This document shows positions 53,929-64,000 of a DNA stretch of 64,000 nucleotides, one piece after another. The translations under genes were made by a program, and so were the position numbers. This DNA comes from Zobellella maritima (GTDB taxonomy: Bacteria; Pseudomonadota; Gammaproteobacteria; Enterobacterales; Aeromonadaceae), in the NCBI RefSeq assembly GCF_003075035.1, contig NZ_QCZE01000006.1, forward strand, positions 45,293 through 109,292, in the 5' to 3' direction. The stretch's first letter is position 1; each line of letters opens with the position of its first letter. Below the pieces are notes generated by a model. It searched no databases. It was not told the DNA's origin and saw only the letters and a program-made list of their open reading frames with translations.

Positions 53929-54288
53929 TCAGGCGTCGGCCCTGGCGGCCACAAAGGCAATTTCCACCAGCAGATCCGGGTTGAGCAGCTCGACCTTCAG
54001 GCAGGCACGGGAGGGGGCGCAACCGGCCGGCAGCCAGGCTTCCCATTCTTCATTGAAGGCAGCGACATTGTTTCTGTCGGTGATGTAGATGGTGACCGAC
54101 AAGATTCGGGACTTATCGCTGCCCGCTTGCGCCAGGGATGCCTCGGCCTGGGCAAAGATCTGACGTGCCTGCTCCCTGATACCGGTAGACGCATCCGCAT
54201 CTTCGGGAATTTCCACAACATGCACCAGTCCGTTATAAATGGTGGCATCCGACCAGCGGGGAGCCGGGTTGATACGCTGAATATCCAT
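53929..54288 (-). CDS. RidA family protein
   Basis: A 119-residue protein starting MDIQRINPAPRWSDATIYNG, with QARQIFAQAEASLAQAGSDK, SVTIYITDRNN and a C-terminal CLKVELLNPDLLVEIAFVAA in place of the RidA core R-x-x-V-x-V-x-x-LP. RidA hydrolyses enamine/imine intermediates; the key Arg position reads Lys (CLKVELL), so this is a divergent YoaB/YjgH-like subgroup. AAGGA lies upstream of the start at 54288. Confidence 0.85.
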   Translation of the reverse strand: MDIQRINPAPRWSDATIYNGLVHVVEIPEDADASTGIREQARQIFAQAEASLAQAGSDKSRILSVTIYITDRNNVAAFNEEWEAWLPAGCAPSRACLKVELLNPDLLVEIAFVAARADA

Positions 54289-54588
54289 AGGTAGATCCTT
54301 AAAAAGTGAAACACATAGCAAGAGGCGGCACCGAATACCCCAGACACGGGCCACGGGTATTTCAACATGCCTGGCCTGCCAAGGGGGAAGACATGCGTTC
54401 ATGCAAGGGAACCGATCCTATTCATCGTCGCAGCCATTGCAACTCTTTGATGTCATCACATGGGTACGCAGAGACTTCTGACCCGGGCAGCGTTGTCTTT
54501 AACGAGGCAGACGGATCTCAGTTTACCCTTTTAATCCGATTAATTTTACGCCATTCTCATAGCAGCCTAAGCAAAAGAGGGTGCTTGT
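54289..54588. other. Intergenic gap, nothing recognised
   Basis: A 300-base gap between the divergent RidA and VOC genes. Short open frames show no protein-like sequence. It must hold both promoters; the 54500-54560 part is AT-rich. Confidence 0.5.
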
Positions 54589-55014
54589 ATGTTTCAGATC
54601 CTGGGAATTGATCATCTGGTACTGAGGGTCCGGCACCCGGAACGCATGATTGACTTTTACTGCCGTATTCTGGGGTGTCAGCTGGAGCGGGAGAAAACCG
54701 ATATCGGCCTGTATCAACTGAGAGCCGGAAACAGCCTGATCGATCTGGTGGATATCCGAGGCCCGCTGGGCGGTGATGGTCTGGAGGCTGATCAGTGCAG
54801 GGCCAACCTGGATCATTTCTGCCTGCGCATTACGCCGTTCGACGCCGACCGGCTGCTGACCTACTTCAGTCAGGCCGGGGTGATTTGTGAGTCGCCGGTG
54901 ATGCGTTATGGCGCCGAAGGCGAGGGCTTGTCTATCTACCTGTTTGATCCGGAAGGTAATCAACTGGAGCTAAAAGGTCCACCCGAGGCTGGTAAAGCGG
55001 CAGGGCAAGGGTAA
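54589..55014 (+). CDS. VOC family protein (glyoxalase/bleomycin-resistance fold)
   Basis: A 141-residue protein with [21 protein letters not shown] split at 7-26, LDHFCLRI in the middle and [17 protein letters not shown] near the end, giving the metal ligands His and Glu of VOC dioxygenase/isomerase folds. Reaction unknown. AGAGGG precedes the ATG; the stop is 26 bases before epmA. Confidence 0.88.
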   Translation: MFQILGIDHLVLRVRHPERMIDFYCRILGCQLEREKTDIGLYQLRAGNSLIDLVDIRGPLGGDGLEADQCRANLDHFCLRITPFDADRLLTYFSQAGVICESPVMRYGAEGEGLSIYLFDPEGNQLELKGPPEAGKAAGQG

Positions 55015-55040
55015 AATCGCCTTTTTTGCCGGAAAACCTT

Positions 55041-56018
55041 ATGTCTCAGCCTGTCGACTGGCGGCCTTCGGCCTCCCTTGCCCTGTTACAGCAAAGGGCC
55101 AGTATACTGGCCCTTATCCGCGATTTTTTCAGCCAGCGTGGTGTGCTGGAGGTGGATACCCCGACCCTGGCCCAGGCGGGGGTGACGGATCTGCACCTGG
55201 AAAACTTTGTCACCCGCTTTGTCGGACCGGGCATGGCTCGAGGGCAGGATCTGTATCTGCAGACGTCGCCTGAATTCCATATGAAACGCTTGCTGGTGGC
55301 GGGCAGCGGGCCTGTCTACCAGATATGCAAGTCCTACCGTAACGAAGAGTCCGGGCGCCTGCACAACCCTGAATTTACCATGCTGGAGTGGTACCGGACC
55401 GGCTTCGATCATCATCGGCTGATGGACGAGATGGCCGAGTTGTTGATGCTGGTATTGAGCTGTGGCGAGCCCGAGCGGCTGAGCTATCAGGCTGCGGTCC
55501 GGCAGCAGCTGGGGGTCTGTCCGTTAACGGCCAGCCTGGATGAGCTGAAGGCGGCGGCACTGGGCCTGGGGGCCGATGAGCTGGTCGCCGGGGAAGAGGA
55601 CAGGGATACCCTGTTGCAGCTGATGTTCGCCTTGGGAGTGGAGCCCGTCATTGGACAACGGGTACCCTGTTTTATCCATGATTTTCCTGCCAGCCAGGCG
55701 GCCTTGGCCCGGGTCAGCCCGGATGACCCGCGGGTGGCCGAGCGTTTCGAGGTGTACTTCAAGGGTATAGAGTTGGCCAATGGATTCCATGAGCTGAGCG
55801 ATGCGGATGAGCAGCGGCGGCGCTTCGAACAGGACAACCGGCTGCGTGTCGCCCGTGGCCTTGCTCCCAAGCCTATAGATGAATACCTGCTTGCGGCCCT
55901 GCATGCCGGCCTGCCTGATTGTGCCGGGGTGGCGCTGGGTATCGATCGGTTGGTGATGCTGGCGCTTGAAGCCGAACGGCTGGAGCAGGTGATCGCCTTT
56001 CCCGTGGATCGGGCCTGA
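55041..56018 (+). CDS. epmA: EF-P--(R)-beta-lysine ligase EpmA
   Basis: A 325-residue class II lysyl-tRNA synthetase paralog without the tRNA-binding domain. Motif 1-like [17 protein letters not shown], motif 2 [24 protein letters not shown] and motif 3 [12 protein letters not shown] are present. It attaches beta-lysine to Lys34 of EF-P. Start 55041 (MSQPVDW) has GGAAAA upstream. Confidence 0.95.
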   Translation: MSQPVDWRPSASLALLQQRASILALIRDFFSQRGVLEVDTPTLAQAGVTDLHLENFVTRFVGPGMARGQDLYLQTSPEFHMKRLLVAGSGPVYQICKSYRNEESGRLHNPEFTMLEWYRTGFDHHRLMDEMAELLMLVLSCGEPERLSYQAAVRQQLGVCPLTASLDELKAAALGLGADELVAGEEDRDTLLQLMFALGVEPVIGQRVPCFIHDFPASQAALARVSPDDPRVAERFEVYFKGIELANGFHELSDADEQRRRFEQDNRLRVARGLAPKPIDEYLLAALHAGLPDCAGVALGIDRLVMLALEAERLEQVIAFPVDRA

Positions 56019-56273
56019 ATGTGAGTTTTAAGCTGTAGGCCTGACTCTTGGTCACAAGTTGTCAGTACCGCCTGCGAAGCCAGGTATCAACTGGGGGGCT
56101 GCTCAGGCACGCTTCAGGCTCATTGTGTTGCAGGCAAATGCCATCTGACCGGCATCCCGGGTGGTCAGCTGCGCGGTTGAGTCCCTATGGATGGGGCTAC
56201 GGCGTGTCATGCGACAATCAGAGGCCGGCTGTCTTTCTTCAAGCTTTCAGCTTTACGTTTCCGGCGGACTTTC

Positions 56274-56777
56274 TCACCGTCGGGGCGGATAATTTTCCAG
56301 CAGGTGCCGTACCAGCTCCTCTACCCGCACACTGCGCTCTGCGCCCCGGTATTGCGCGGGAAAGGCCTGCCTGGCCTTGCTCTGCCAGACCATCTTGCGG
56401 GTGCGGGCATCGGTCAGCATCAGGGTCAGCTTCTGCTCCTGTACCGAACCATATACCCGCTCTTCATCATACCAGCCGGACCCGCGGTGATAACGTCCTC
56501 TTGGCAGCATACGTGGCATGGTGGTCAGCAGCCGGGTTTCGGTGGTGAGGCGGTAATTCAGCCAGAGCGCCGCCTGGTCGGCCGGTTTGGGCGTCAGTCC
56601 TTTCTCCGCCAGTAACTGCAGGGAATATTCGCCTATCCTGGCCCCGTCCAGGGACTGGAAATCGCCCTCGGGGGAGAGGGCTATGCTGTCGTACTGGTCG
56701 AAGTTGACGTCTTCATCATAGTCGTAAGGTGAGGCGCAACCGGCAAGCAGCAGACAAAACAGGAAGATTCTCACCAT
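56274..56777 (-). CDS. DUF4136 lipoprotein
   Basis: A 167-residue protein with a lipobox LLAGC at residues 10-14 and the DUF4136 pattern (VNFDQYDSIAL near the start, KLTLMLTDARTRKMVWQSKA in the C-terminal half). Function unknown; likely outer-membrane anchored. It is 33 bases downstream of the LysR gene in the same direction. Confidence 0.85.
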   Translation of the reverse strand: MVRIFLFCLLLAGCASPYDYDEDVNFDQYDSIALSPEGDFQSLDGARIGEYSLQLLAEKGLTPKPADQAALWLNYRLTTETRLLTTMPRMLPRGRYHRGSGWYDEERVYGSVQEQKLTLMLTDARTRKMVWQSKARQAFPAQYRGAERSVRVEELVRHLLENYPPRR

Positions 56778-56810
56778 AATGCCTCCGACATATACCTTGA
56801 GTATGGCCGC

Positions 56811-57698
56811 TCAGTGCAAAATTTCCCTGGCTAGTTCCAGCAATGCCGCACGGGCCGGGTGATCGCCCCTGTCCTTGTGCCAGGCAAAGTGGAAGAAGCG
56901 TTTCAGAGACAGCTCCGGGACCGGCAATGCCACCAGGGTACCGGCTGCCAGTTCTTCGGCCACGCTCAGGCGGGAGACGCAGCTGAGCCAGGGCCGGCAC
57001 TGCAGCAGGCGCTTGATGGTCGGCAGATGGGGGTATTCCTGACGGATCTTCAGCGGCCCCATCTTGCCTTGCAGTGCCTGTTCGAAGGTATCCCGGGTAC
57101 CGGAGCCGGGTTCGCGTAAAATCCATTCGCTTTTGCTCAACTGCTCCAGGCCGACCCGTTGGCATTGTGCCAGGGGGTGCTGGGGGTGGCAGACGATTAC
57201 CAGTTCATCTTGAGTCCAGGGTTCCAGTTTGAGCCACTTTTCCTGTGCCTGCGCTTCAATCAGTGCCAGTTCCAGCTTGCCCAGGTACAGCTGGTTCAAC
57301 AGGCTGTGGGTGTTATCGACCACCAGGCTAATATCCAGTTGGGGGTAACGGCGGGAGCTGTACTCAATCAGCTCGGGTATCCAGTAGTCGGCGATGGTGC
57401 GACTGGCACCCAGCTTGAGGCGGCCGGCGATGGGGCTCTGGCCCTTGAAGCCCTGTTCAATCAAATAGCTTTCGGCCATCATCTTTTGGGCCCGGGGCAG
57501 CAGCCATTGGCCCCAGGCATTGAGTTTAAGGCGGCGACCGACCCGATCAAACAAGGGATGATTAAGCTGGCGCTCCAGCTCCTGTAACGCCATGGTGGCG
57601 GCTGACTGGGTCATGGCCATCAGTTCGGCGGCCTGGCTCAGGCTGCCACGTTCGGCCACGGTGACGAATAACCTGAGCTGTTTTAGGGTGAAGTTCAT
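56811..57698 (-). CDS. LysR-family regulator
   Basis: A 295-residue LysR protein with NFTLKQLRLFVTVAERGSLSQAA, split by the usual turn, and MTQSAATMALQELERQL in the helix-turn-helix. The effector domain has LKLGASRTIADYWIPELI and ILREPGSGTRDTFEQAL, resembling the YeiE/CbbR branch that senses small anions. Start 57698 fits the family; 17 further codons are open. Its start is 7 bases from the mscM stop. Confidence 0.88.
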   Translation of the reverse strand: MNFTLKQLRLFVTVAERGSLSQAAELMAMTQSAATMALQELERQLNHPLFDRVGRRLKLNAWGQWLLPRAQKMMAESYLIEQGFKGQSPIAGRLKLGASRTIADYWIPELIEYSSRRYPQLDISLVVDNTHSLLNQLYLGKLELALIEAQAQEKWLKLEPWTQDELVIVCHPQHPLAQCQRVGLEQLSKSEWILREPGSGTRDTFEQALQGKMGPLKIRQEYPHLPTIKRLLQCRPWLSCVSRLSVAEELAAGTLVALPVPELSLKRFFHFAWHKDRGDHPARAALLELAREILH

Positions 57699-57705
57699 CT
57701 CGGGG

Positions 57706-60700
57706 TCAGCCTCTGCCGGCATCGATTGTCCTGATCGGCTGCTCGCCAATCAGGCGAATATCGATCTGCTGATGGGGGATCTTGATATCGTACCGGCGCA
57801 ATCGCTCCAGTAGCAGGTTGTGCAGTTCATGGGTCATCGGCATGCGATGGGACATATCGTTGACATATACCCGTACTTCATAGACCAGGGCCGAATCGGT
57901 CATTTCCACGAGGAAAACCTCCGGGATGGGGGAATCCAGGATCAGGCTGCATTCACCGATGGCCTCGTGGGTGAGGGCCTGTACCAGCTCGATATCCGCA
58001 TCCAGGCGCACCCGGATCAACAGCTTCACCCGGGTAATGGCATCGGACAACGACCAGTTGATAAACTGCTCGGTAATAAAGGCCTTGTTGGGCACTATGA
58101 TTTCCCGCCTGTCCCAATCCACTATGGTGGTTGCCCGGGTCTTGATTTTGGATATGGTGCCGGTCAACTCCCGTATGGTAACGGTATCACCGATCCGGAT
58201 GGGTTTTTCGAACAGGATGATCAGGCCGGATACGAAGTTGGCAAAAATCTCCTGTAGTCCGAATCCCAGGCCGACCGACAGGGCGGCGACCAGCCATTGG
58301 GTTTTGGACCAGTCGATGCCGAGCATGGCGAAGGTGGTAAAGGAGCCGACGATCAGCACCACATATTTGGATATGGTGGTAATGGCGAAGCCGGTACCGG
58401 GTGACAGATCCAGGCGCTGTAACAGGCTCAGCTCCATCAATCCGGGCAGGTTGCGAGCAGTGACCAGGGTCAGCACCACCACGAATACGGCGATCACCAG
58501 ATCCTTCAGGGAGATGGGCACCAGGCTGTCTTCGCCGGCGAGGGTGCTGCTGACCTGCCACACTTCGATGGTGTCGAGAAAGCTGAAGGCGGTATTGAGC
58601 TCGGACCAGAGCAGCATCAGCCCCAGCACATAGCCAAACATCAGTGCCGAACGCAGCAAGCCCAGGGACTGGGAACTGATGGTGTTCAGATCCACTTCCG
58701 GCTCTTCGGTCATTTCCATCTCGCTGCTGGCCTGCGGTTCGGCACCCTCTTCTTTCTGTTTTACCCGTTCCTTGCCTCTTTGTGCCAGCATCTCGGCCCG
58801 TTTGCTCTTGGCCCGCTCAAAAGCCAGACGGCGCCTCTGTAACAGCATCCAGCGGCTCACCAGGTAGTAGAACAGCAGGAAGCTGACCCCGACCAGCACC
58901 GACACCTCAAGCTGGCGCAACAGGGTGTAGGCGGTGAACAGATAACCCATCATGGCGGCAACCATGGCGGCCAGCGGCGAGATGATCAGCACGGCCCAGA
59001 GCAGGTGGTTGACGTAGGTCAGATGTTCCCTTTTGGGGGTGGTGATCAGCAATGGCAGGCCTTCCCGGTACATGCGCCAGGAAAATAAGCTGATCAGCAC
59101 GCAACCGAACATAAAGCTGAGCCGGCCCTGGGTGTCGTACAAGGAATACTCACGAAACTCCTGGGATACATAGAACAGCAGCAGGGCGGGCAGCAACATC
59201 AGCATCAGGGTCTGAAACTGGCGGCGGATCCGCTGGACCTTTTGCCGAGGCAGATTGAAATGCACCACCAGCAGGCCGTTGCCACGCATCAGGTTGGTGA
59301 CCACCAGCAGGATAAAGACCGGCGCCATCAGCTCCCTGAGGCCGTGTGCCAGGGCCGCAACGATGGGCGGTGCCCAGGTTGAGTCGATGGCGTTGCCCAG
59401 CAGGGACAACAGGGCGGGGAGCGGCAGGGCGGATAGCAGGCTGAGCAGCAGGGTATTGAAGGTGTACTGGTACTTGTCCAGGGTGACCTTGCCGATGCGG
59501 GTGCTGATGTCGGCCAGGTAGTCTTTCAGGCTGCGTCGACTCAGGTACCACAGATACAGCACCACCAGGCTGCCCAGGCCATAGAGGGTCAGGTTGGCTG
59601 TTCCCTGCTGCAACAGAGACTGGGGCAGGGCCGTCCAGGTTTTGGCCTTAAGCAGCCAGCCCAGGGTTTCAGCCAGGGCCTGAGGAAAATGGCCGTCCAG
59701 CGGCCGTAGATCCGGCAGCCAGAACAGGCGTTCGTCGGTGAGGGCCTTGATCTCCGCCAACTGGTTGTTTTGGCGGCTATAGGCCACCTTAAGCCGGGTT
59801 TGTTCATGAATATAGTTCTCGGTGGCGACAATCAGCCTTTCCAACAGGCGTTGCTGGGTACTCAGCAGTTCTTCCAACTGAGCCAGCTGCTCCGCGTCCA
59901 GTTCCGGATCCAGTTGAGCCAGTCGCAGGTTTTCGCTGTAACCATTGGTTTGCAGGTTATCGAGCGCCTCCTGGAAGCTGTACTTGTCGACCCGGCTTTC
60001 CACAATGCGGGCTTCCAGCTGGGGCAGCGGATAGGGGGCCGGCAGATCATTGAGCCGGTTGCGCAGGTTTTCCCCGAAGCCCCGGCTTACCTGCAGCCAC
60101 TCCAGCTGCTCCTTGAGGTTGGCCTGCATGGTGGCCAGCTCGCCGGCTGATTGCTCGACCGCCTGATACTCCTGCTGCAGGGCTTCTATGGCCCGGCTCC
60201 TGTCGCTGAGCTGGGTGGACAGTCGTTGATTGAGTTCCTGTTGCTTGGCCAGCAGGGGAGCGTCTGACATGACCTCACCGAGCAAACGATCGCTTTCGGC
60301 GATGGTGGCTTCGGTGGTTTCTCTCCGGAGTTCGTTTTGCCGGCCCTGCAAGGCTTCTATCCGGCTGTCCAGATCGGCTATCTGCTTTTGCAAGAGCTCC
60401 AGGGTCAGCCTATCCATGCGGTTTCTGTTGGCGGATGAAAGCTGTTCCAGTTCAACGGCCTGAATACGTTTCTGCAGCGCCTGCTCGCGTGCCAGGGCGA
60501 GGATCCGGTTGGCGGCCTGCTGGCGCCCTTGACTCTCATCGAGCTGCATGTCATCGAGACTTTTCTGGGTCTTGAGCAGACGCTGACGCAAGTCGTTGAG
60601 CAGGTCGAGAAGGCCGCTGTCGCTCAGCTCAAGCAGGTTCAGGGCATTGTTCAGCTCTTCCCGTTGCTGGCTGAGTTTCAGGCGGCGGGTCTGGGCACTG

Positions 60701-61032
60701 ACCAGGGCGAGCTGGGCCGCCTCTTCGGTCATGTTCGCGATGCCAGCGGTGTTGGTGGGCTTGAAATTTTTCAGCTGTTGTTCGAGTTTTTTGGACTTGG
60801 CCGGATAGCTGTCCATAAACTCCTTCAGCTCGATGGCTTGTTGCTGATAGCGCTCGCCTTCCCGTACCAGTTGCAGGGCCTGTCCATAGCTGTCACGGAG
60901 TCGCTGCAGTTCCGGTTTGTCTCCTTTGGGAACCTCCGCCAGCAAGGCCTCGATATCGGCCGTCGTCTGATCGGCCTGGACAGTGGCAGGTATAAACAAC
61001 AGGCTCAGCAACAGCAGGATAGGGGCAAGCAC
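57706..61032 (-). CDS. mscM: Miniconductance mechanosensitive channel MscM (MscK/YjeP type)
   Basis: An 1108-residue protein, the length of E. coli YjeP (MscM). Signal peptide (to about 20), a large periplasmic coiled-coil region to about 470, eleven or so membrane segments, and the MscS-like pore and beta domain near 880-1050 (GLGFGLQEIFANFVSGLIILF, IRIGDTVTIRELTGTISKI, VPNKAFITEQFINWS). It opens under membrane tension. Next gene is psd, as in E. coli. Confidence 0.95.
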   Translation of the reverse strand: MLAPILLLLSLLFIPATVQADQTTADIEALLAEVPKGDKPELQRLRDSYGQALQLVREGERYQQQAIELKEFMDSYPAKSKKLEQQLKNFKPTNTAGIANMTEEAAQLALVSAQTRRLKLSQQREELNNALNLLELSDSGLLDLLNDLRQRLLKTQKSLDDMQLDESQGRQQAANRILALAREQALQKRIQAVELEQLSSANRNRMDRLTLELLQKQIADLDSRIEALQGRQNELRRETTEATIAESDRLLGEVMSDAPLLAKQQELNQRLSTQLSDRSRAIEALQQEYQAVEQSAGELATMQANLKEQLEWLQVSRGFGENLRNRLNDLPAPYPLPQLEARIVESRVDKYSFQEALDNLQTNGYSENLRLAQLDPELDAEQLAQLEELLSTQQRLLERLIVATENYIHEQTRLKVAYSRQNNQLAEIKALTDERLFWLPDLRPLDGHFPQALAETLGWLLKAKTWTALPQSLLQQGTANLTLYGLGSLVVLYLWYLSRRSLKDYLADISTRIGKVTLDKYQYTFNTLLLSLLSALPLPALLSLLGNAIDSTWAPPIVAALAHGLRELMAPVFILLVVTNLMRGNGLLVVHFNLPRQKVQRIRRQFQTLMLMLLPALLLFYVSQEFREYSLYDTQGRLSFMFGCVLISLFSWRMYREGLPLLITTPKREHLTYVNHLLWAVLIISPLAAMVAAMMGYLFTAYTLLRQLEVSVLVGVSFLLFYYLVSRWMLLQRRRLAFERAKSKRAEMLAQRGKERVKQKEEGAEPQASSEMEMTEEPEVDLNTISSQSLGLLRSALMFGYVLGLMLLWSELNTAFSFLDTIEVWQVSSTLAGEDSLVPISLKDLVIAVFVVVLTLVTARNLPGLMELSLLQRLDLSPGTGFAITTISKYVVLIVGSFTTFAMLGIDWSKTQWLVAALSVGLGFGLQEIFANFVSGLIILFEKPIRIGDTVTIRELTGTISKIKTRATTIVDWDRREIIVPNKAFITEQFINWSLSDAITRVKLLIRVRLDADIELVQALTHEAIGECSLILDSPIPEVFLVEMTDSALVYEVRVYVNDMSHRMPMTHELHNLLLERLRRYDIKIPHQQIDIRLIGEQPIRTIDAGRG

Positions 61033-61134
61033 GCGACACTCTCGACAATAATGATTAGCTGATTGTTTCTAACCAGGTGATGAGCCTGGTTAGTCTATAA
61101 AGCAATCCCTTGGTTCCTTTCCGACTGTTCCCTG

Positions 61135-61995
61135 TTACTGCGGATTGATTCGACCAAACTCCGTGCCCATCCGGGTCGGGGTACCGGGAGTCAGCTCGGC
61201 AGACAGTGTAACCCTGTCCGGAGCAAACAGACACACGACGGTACTGCCCAGTTTAAAGCGACCCATTTCGTCCCCCTTGTTGAGGCGGGGGGCCGTCTCG
61301 GGCGCATAATCCCAGCGCTGGATCCGTTTGCCGACCGGCGGTGTGATGGTCCCCGCCCAGGTGGTTTCTATGCTGGCAACGATGGTGGCGCCCACCAGTA
61401 CCAGGGCCATGGGGCCGACCTGGGTATCGAAGATACACACCACCCGTTCGTTGCGGGCGAACAGGCCGGGTACCCGGGATGCGGTAAGGGGGTTGACCGA
61501 GAACAGCTCGCCGGGCACATACACCATGGTCCTCAGTGTTCCGTCGAGGGGCATATGGATGCGGTGGTAGTCTTTGGGGGCCAGATAGATGGTGGCAAAG
61601 TCACCGCCCATAAAAGGCGCGGCCAGGGTCTTGTCTCCCCCCAGCAGGGTGCGTGCGCTGTAGTCATGCCCCTTGGCCTGGATGATGCGGCCCTGCTGGA
61701 TGGGAGCCAGTTGGCTGATGGCGCCATCGACCGGCATGGCGAGCGTCTCGGGCGCGGTCACCAAGGGGCGGGCATCCGGGCTTAATGGTCGGGTGAAAAA
61801 GTCGTTGAAGCTGGCATAGTGGGCTGGATCCGGGTGCAGCGCTTCGCTCATATTTACCTGATAGCGACGAATAAACAGGCGTATCAGATATTGGGTCAGG
61901 TTACCGCCTTCCATGGCGGCTAGGCGGCCAACCAGGCGGGACAGCAGGTGTTTGGGCAAGAGGTACTGCAGCAGAATTTTCAGGTGATCGATCAT
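61135..61995 (-). CDS. psd: Phosphatidylserine decarboxylase
   Basis: A 286-residue membrane-associated proenzyme that makes phosphatidylethanolamine. The self-cleavage motif LGST near residue 252 gives the pyruvoyl group; FNDFFTRPLSPDARP, PVDGAISQL and YHRIHMPLDG carry the conserved Asp and His. Gene order mscM-psd-rsgA-orn is conserved with E. coli. Confidence 0.97.
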   Translation of the reverse strand: MIDHLKILLQYLLPKHLLSRLVGRLAAMEGGNLTQYLIRLFIRRYQVNMSEALHPDPAHYASFNDFFTRPLSPDARPLVTAPETLAMPVDGAISQLAPIQQGRIIQAKGHDYSARTLLGGDKTLAAPFMGGDFATIYLAPKDYHRIHMPLDGTLRTMVYVPGELFSVNPLTASRVPGLFARNERVVCIFDTQVGPMALVLVGATIVASIETTWAGTITPPVGKRIQRWDYAPETAPRLNKGDEMGRFKLGSTVVCLFAPDRVTLSAELTPGTPTRMGTEFGRINPQ

Positions 61996-62043
61996 GTTGT
62001 TACCGAAAAGCAGAGTTGGGTGATGAGTGGCAAAATTGTGACT

Positions 62044-63081
62044 TCAGGCATTTTTGGGCAGATGTCGGGTGGGGCGATCGGCCATGGCGTCGATAATACG
62101 GTGATAGCTCTCCATCCGCTCGGGATGAATATCTCCTTGCTCCTTGGCTTGCTGCAACAGGCAACCCGGATCGGCACCGTGAGTACAATCGCGGAAACGG
62201 CAGCCCCCCAGGTAATCCCGGAACTCCCGGAAGCACCAGGCGACCCGTTCGGGTTCCAGGTGCCAGAGTGAAAACTCGCGAATACCGGGTGAGTCGATCA
62301 GGGAGCCCCCAGAGGGAAAATGATACAGACGCGCTGTGGTAGTGGTGTGCTGTCCCAGCCCCGAGTTATCGGATACAGCCCCGGTGATGGCCTCGACGTG
62401 GGGCATCACAGCGTTGACCAGAGACGATTTCCCTACCCCGGACTGGCCGACAAAGATGCTGGTTTTATCACTCAGCGCCTGCTTGAGTTCGGACAGGCCT
62501 TCTCCGCTTTCGCAGCTGACCATCAGCAACTGATAGCCGATATCCCGATAACGCTGCAGGGCCTGCTCGGCTTGCTGGCGTTGTTCCGGGGTGAGCAAGT
62601 CGACCTTATTCAAGGCGATGATAGGTGGCATGCCCACATCTTCGGCGGCGACCAGATAACGGTCGATAATATGGCAGCTGAGTTCGGGCAACACGGATGA
62701 CACCACCACTATCTGATCGATATTGGCGGCAACAGGCTTGATACCGTCATAGTAGTCGGGACGGGTGAGCACGGTTTGGCGAGGATAAACCGCTTCTACC
62801 ACGCCGCTGATCCCCTGCATATTGTCGGCGCCGGGTCGCCAGACCACACGATCGCCGGTGACCAGGGAGTCCAGTGTGCGTCTCATATTACAGCGATGAA
62901 TCGCACCCTGGGCATCTTCGATATCCGCATGTTGGCCAAAGCGGCTGATCACAATGCCATCCTGGGGCGAACCCAACAGGCTGTCATCGATCTGCACGTC
63001 ATTTTTTTGGCGCAGGCGGCGGCTGTGGTTATCACTAACCCTGCGCTTCTGCCCCTTGTTCAGGTGTTTTTTCTTTGTCAC
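62044..63081 (-). CDS. rsgA: Ribosome small subunit GTPase RsgA
   Basis: A 345-residue circularly permuted GTPase in 30S maturation: an N-terminal OB domain, G4 NKVDL before G1 [13 protein letters not shown] and G3 DSPG, then zinc-finger Cys residues ([16 protein letters not shown]). The start is GTG with GAGGAAG upstream. It is divergent from orn. Confidence 0.96.
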   Translation of the reverse strand: MTKKKHLNKGQKRRVSDNHSRRLRQKNDVQIDDSLLGSPQDGIVISRFGQHADIEDAQGAIHRCNMRRTLDSLVTGDRVVWRPGADNMQGISGVVEAVYPRQTVLTRPDYYDGIKPVAANIDQIVVVSSVLPELSCHIIDRYLVAAEDVGMPPIIALNKVDLLTPEQRQQAEQALQRYRDIGYQLLMVSCESGEGLSELKQALSDKTSIFVGQSGVGKSSLVNAVMPHVEAITGAVSDNSGLGQHTTTTARLYHFPSGGSLIDSPGIREFSLWHLEPERVAWCFREFRDYLGGCRFRDCTHGADPGCLLQQAKEQGDIHPERMESYHRIIDAMADRPTRHLPKNA

Positions 63082-63167
63082 GGACTTCCTCAGACCAGCA
63101 CTGATACCTGGCTATGATACACTTTCCCCTTAAAGCTTGTCCCCATTGCCGATCAAAGAGTAGCGAT

Positions 63168-63713
63168 ATGAGCCAGAATGCCGAGAATCTGATTTGGGTT
63201 GATTTGGAAATGACCGGGCTGGATCCGGAAGAAAACAGGATCATCGAAATCGCCAGCATAGTGACCGACAAGGAGCTGAACGTGCTGGCCGAAGGGCCTG
63301 TGCTGGCCATTCACCAGAGCGAGGCCGAACTGGCCAAGATGGACGAATGGAATGTGCGTACCCATACCGGGTCGGGTCTGGTGGAGCGGGTTAGAAGCAG
63401 CAAGGTCGACGAGGCCCTGGCAGTGGAGCAGACCCTGGCGTTCCTGCGGCAGTGGGTACCGGAAGGGGTATCGCCCATGTGTGGCAACTCCATCGGCCAG
63501 GACAGACGATTCATGGTCAAACACATGCCCGAACTGGAGGCGTTTTTCCATTACCGCAATATCGATGTGAGCACGGTCAAGGAGCTGGTGCGCCGCTGGC
63601 AGCCGGCGTTGCTGGAGCAATTCACCAAGAAGGGCAGCCACCAGGCACTGGATGACATTCGCGAATCCATCGACGAACTGAGGTTTTATCGGGCGCAGGT
63701 GTTCAAAATTTGA
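63168..63713 (+). CDS. orn: Oligoribonuclease
   Basis: A 181-residue DEDDh 3'-5' exonuclease that degrades 2- to 5-mer RNA and pGpG. The Exo motifs are [39 protein letters not shown] and [18 protein letters not shown] in order. Start 63168 ([10 protein letters not shown]) fits the family; 18 codons before it are open but not conserved-looking. Confidence 0.97.
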   Translation: MSQNAENLIWVDLEMTGLDPEENRIIEIASIVTDKELNVLAEGPVLAIHQSEAELAKMDEWNVRTHTGSGLVERVRSSKVDEALAVEQTLAFLRQWVPEGVSPMCGNSIGQDRRFMVKHMPELEAFFHYRNIDVSTVKELVRRWQPALLEQFTKKGSHQALDDIRESIDELRFYRAQVFKI

Positions 63714-63772
63714 TGTTGCTGGAGACGGTTGCTGTTAAATTCGGCAACCGGTTCTGGAGGCTGAAAAAAATC

Positions 63773-63800
63773 TTGCATTCATTCATTCGGCTCGTATAAT
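63773..63800 (+). promoter_or_regulatory. Strong sigma-70 promoter of the tRNA
   Basis: TTGCAT (63773-63778), 16 bases, TATAAT (63795-63800), then a GC-rich discriminator (TCGCCTCCCG), the form expected of a stringently controlled stable-RNA promoter. It lies 60 bases before the tRNA. Confidence 0.88.
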
Positions 63801-63859
63801 TCGCCTCCCGTAGACAGCAGCAAATCGTATCACCGCCGCCGTCTGCCATAGCAATATTT

Positions 63860-63935
63860 GCGGGAATAGCTCAGCTGGTAGAGCACAACCTTGCCAAGGT
63901 TGGGGTCGCGAGTTCGAATCTCGTTTCCCGCTCCA
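63860..63935 (+). tRNA. glyV: tRNA-Gly (anticodon GCC)
   Basis: A full 76-base tRNA: acceptor GCGGGAA pairs with TTCCCGC, D-arm AGCTCAGCTGGTAGAGC-like, anticodon loop TTGCCAA with anticodon GCC, T-arm GCGAGTTCGAATCTCG, encoded CCA. In E. coli the glyVXY tRNAs also follow orn; more copies may lie beyond the window. Confidence 0.97.
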
Positions 63936-64000
63936 AATTGAAAGGATATGGCTTACCAGAGCGGTATCTGAAATAGAGGGTCGCAGCGCGGCCCCAAAGA

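Overview
The window is high-GC gammaproteobacterial chromosome. The housekeeping genes keep an Escherichia-like order: crp/yhfA/prkB/yheU/yheT; yheS/yheV/slyD/slyX/fkpA; dsbD/fxsA/groESL/epmB/efp; epmA/mscM/psd/rsgA/orn/tRNA-Gly. Long CRP and GroEL matches and protein style suggest a marine or estuarine relative of Aeromonadales (Oceanimonas/Zobellella-like). That placement is inference; there is no rRNA to settle it.

Region 1 (1-11354) is a histidine-utilisation (hut) locus: the 3' end of hutC, an unrelated yaeQ, a YjiH-type membrane protein, and divergently hutI-hutG-hutU, a BCCT-type transporter, a histidine ammonia-lyase (HAL) paralog, then hutH. The divergent promoter has two copies of the HutC operator core TGTATATACA, one per side, and a CRP site between them. 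The HAL paralog lacks exactly the three residues (Ala-Ser-Gly) that form the MIO cofactor in HutH next door. It also has Leu for the catalytic Tyr and Lys for an active-site Asn. With a betaine-family transporter just upstream, the best reading is a MIO-independent trimethylammonia-lyase of ergothionase type. It would feed a histidine betaine such as hercynine into the hut pathway at urocanate. This is the most interesting system in the window.

Region 2 (11532-25949) is a complete siderophore locus of vibrioferrin type: pvsA-E (ATP-grasp ligase, two NIS synthetases, MFS exporter, PLP decarboxylase) led by an SbnG-like aldolase-fold gene. Divergently there is a periplasmic binding protein, two FecCD permeases and an ATPase (pvuBCDE), then a TonB receptor (pvuA). 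Fur-like boxes lie in the divergent promoter and before pvuA. Two strongly folded non-coding segments flank pvuA.

Region 3 (26104-42415) is core genome: membrane proteins, purC, crp and its conserved neighbours, an acyltransferase, a GcvA-like regulator, rlmJ, the ABC-F gene yheS, slyD/slyX and a lipoprotein FkpA. Region 4 (42416-49213) has a decayed stretch, dsbD, fxsA and groESL, the last two each with a good sigma-32 promoter, and a MATE pump. Region 5 (49400-64000) has a periplasmic molybdopterin-fold-like protein paired with a GGDEF-EAL protein that looks enzymatically dead, the EF-P lysylation genes (epmB, efp, epmA), a LysR regulator, mscM, psd, rsgA, orn and a tRNA-Gly(GCC) with a strong promoter.

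Functional claims are from reading motifs, order and spacing by eye; no database search was run.
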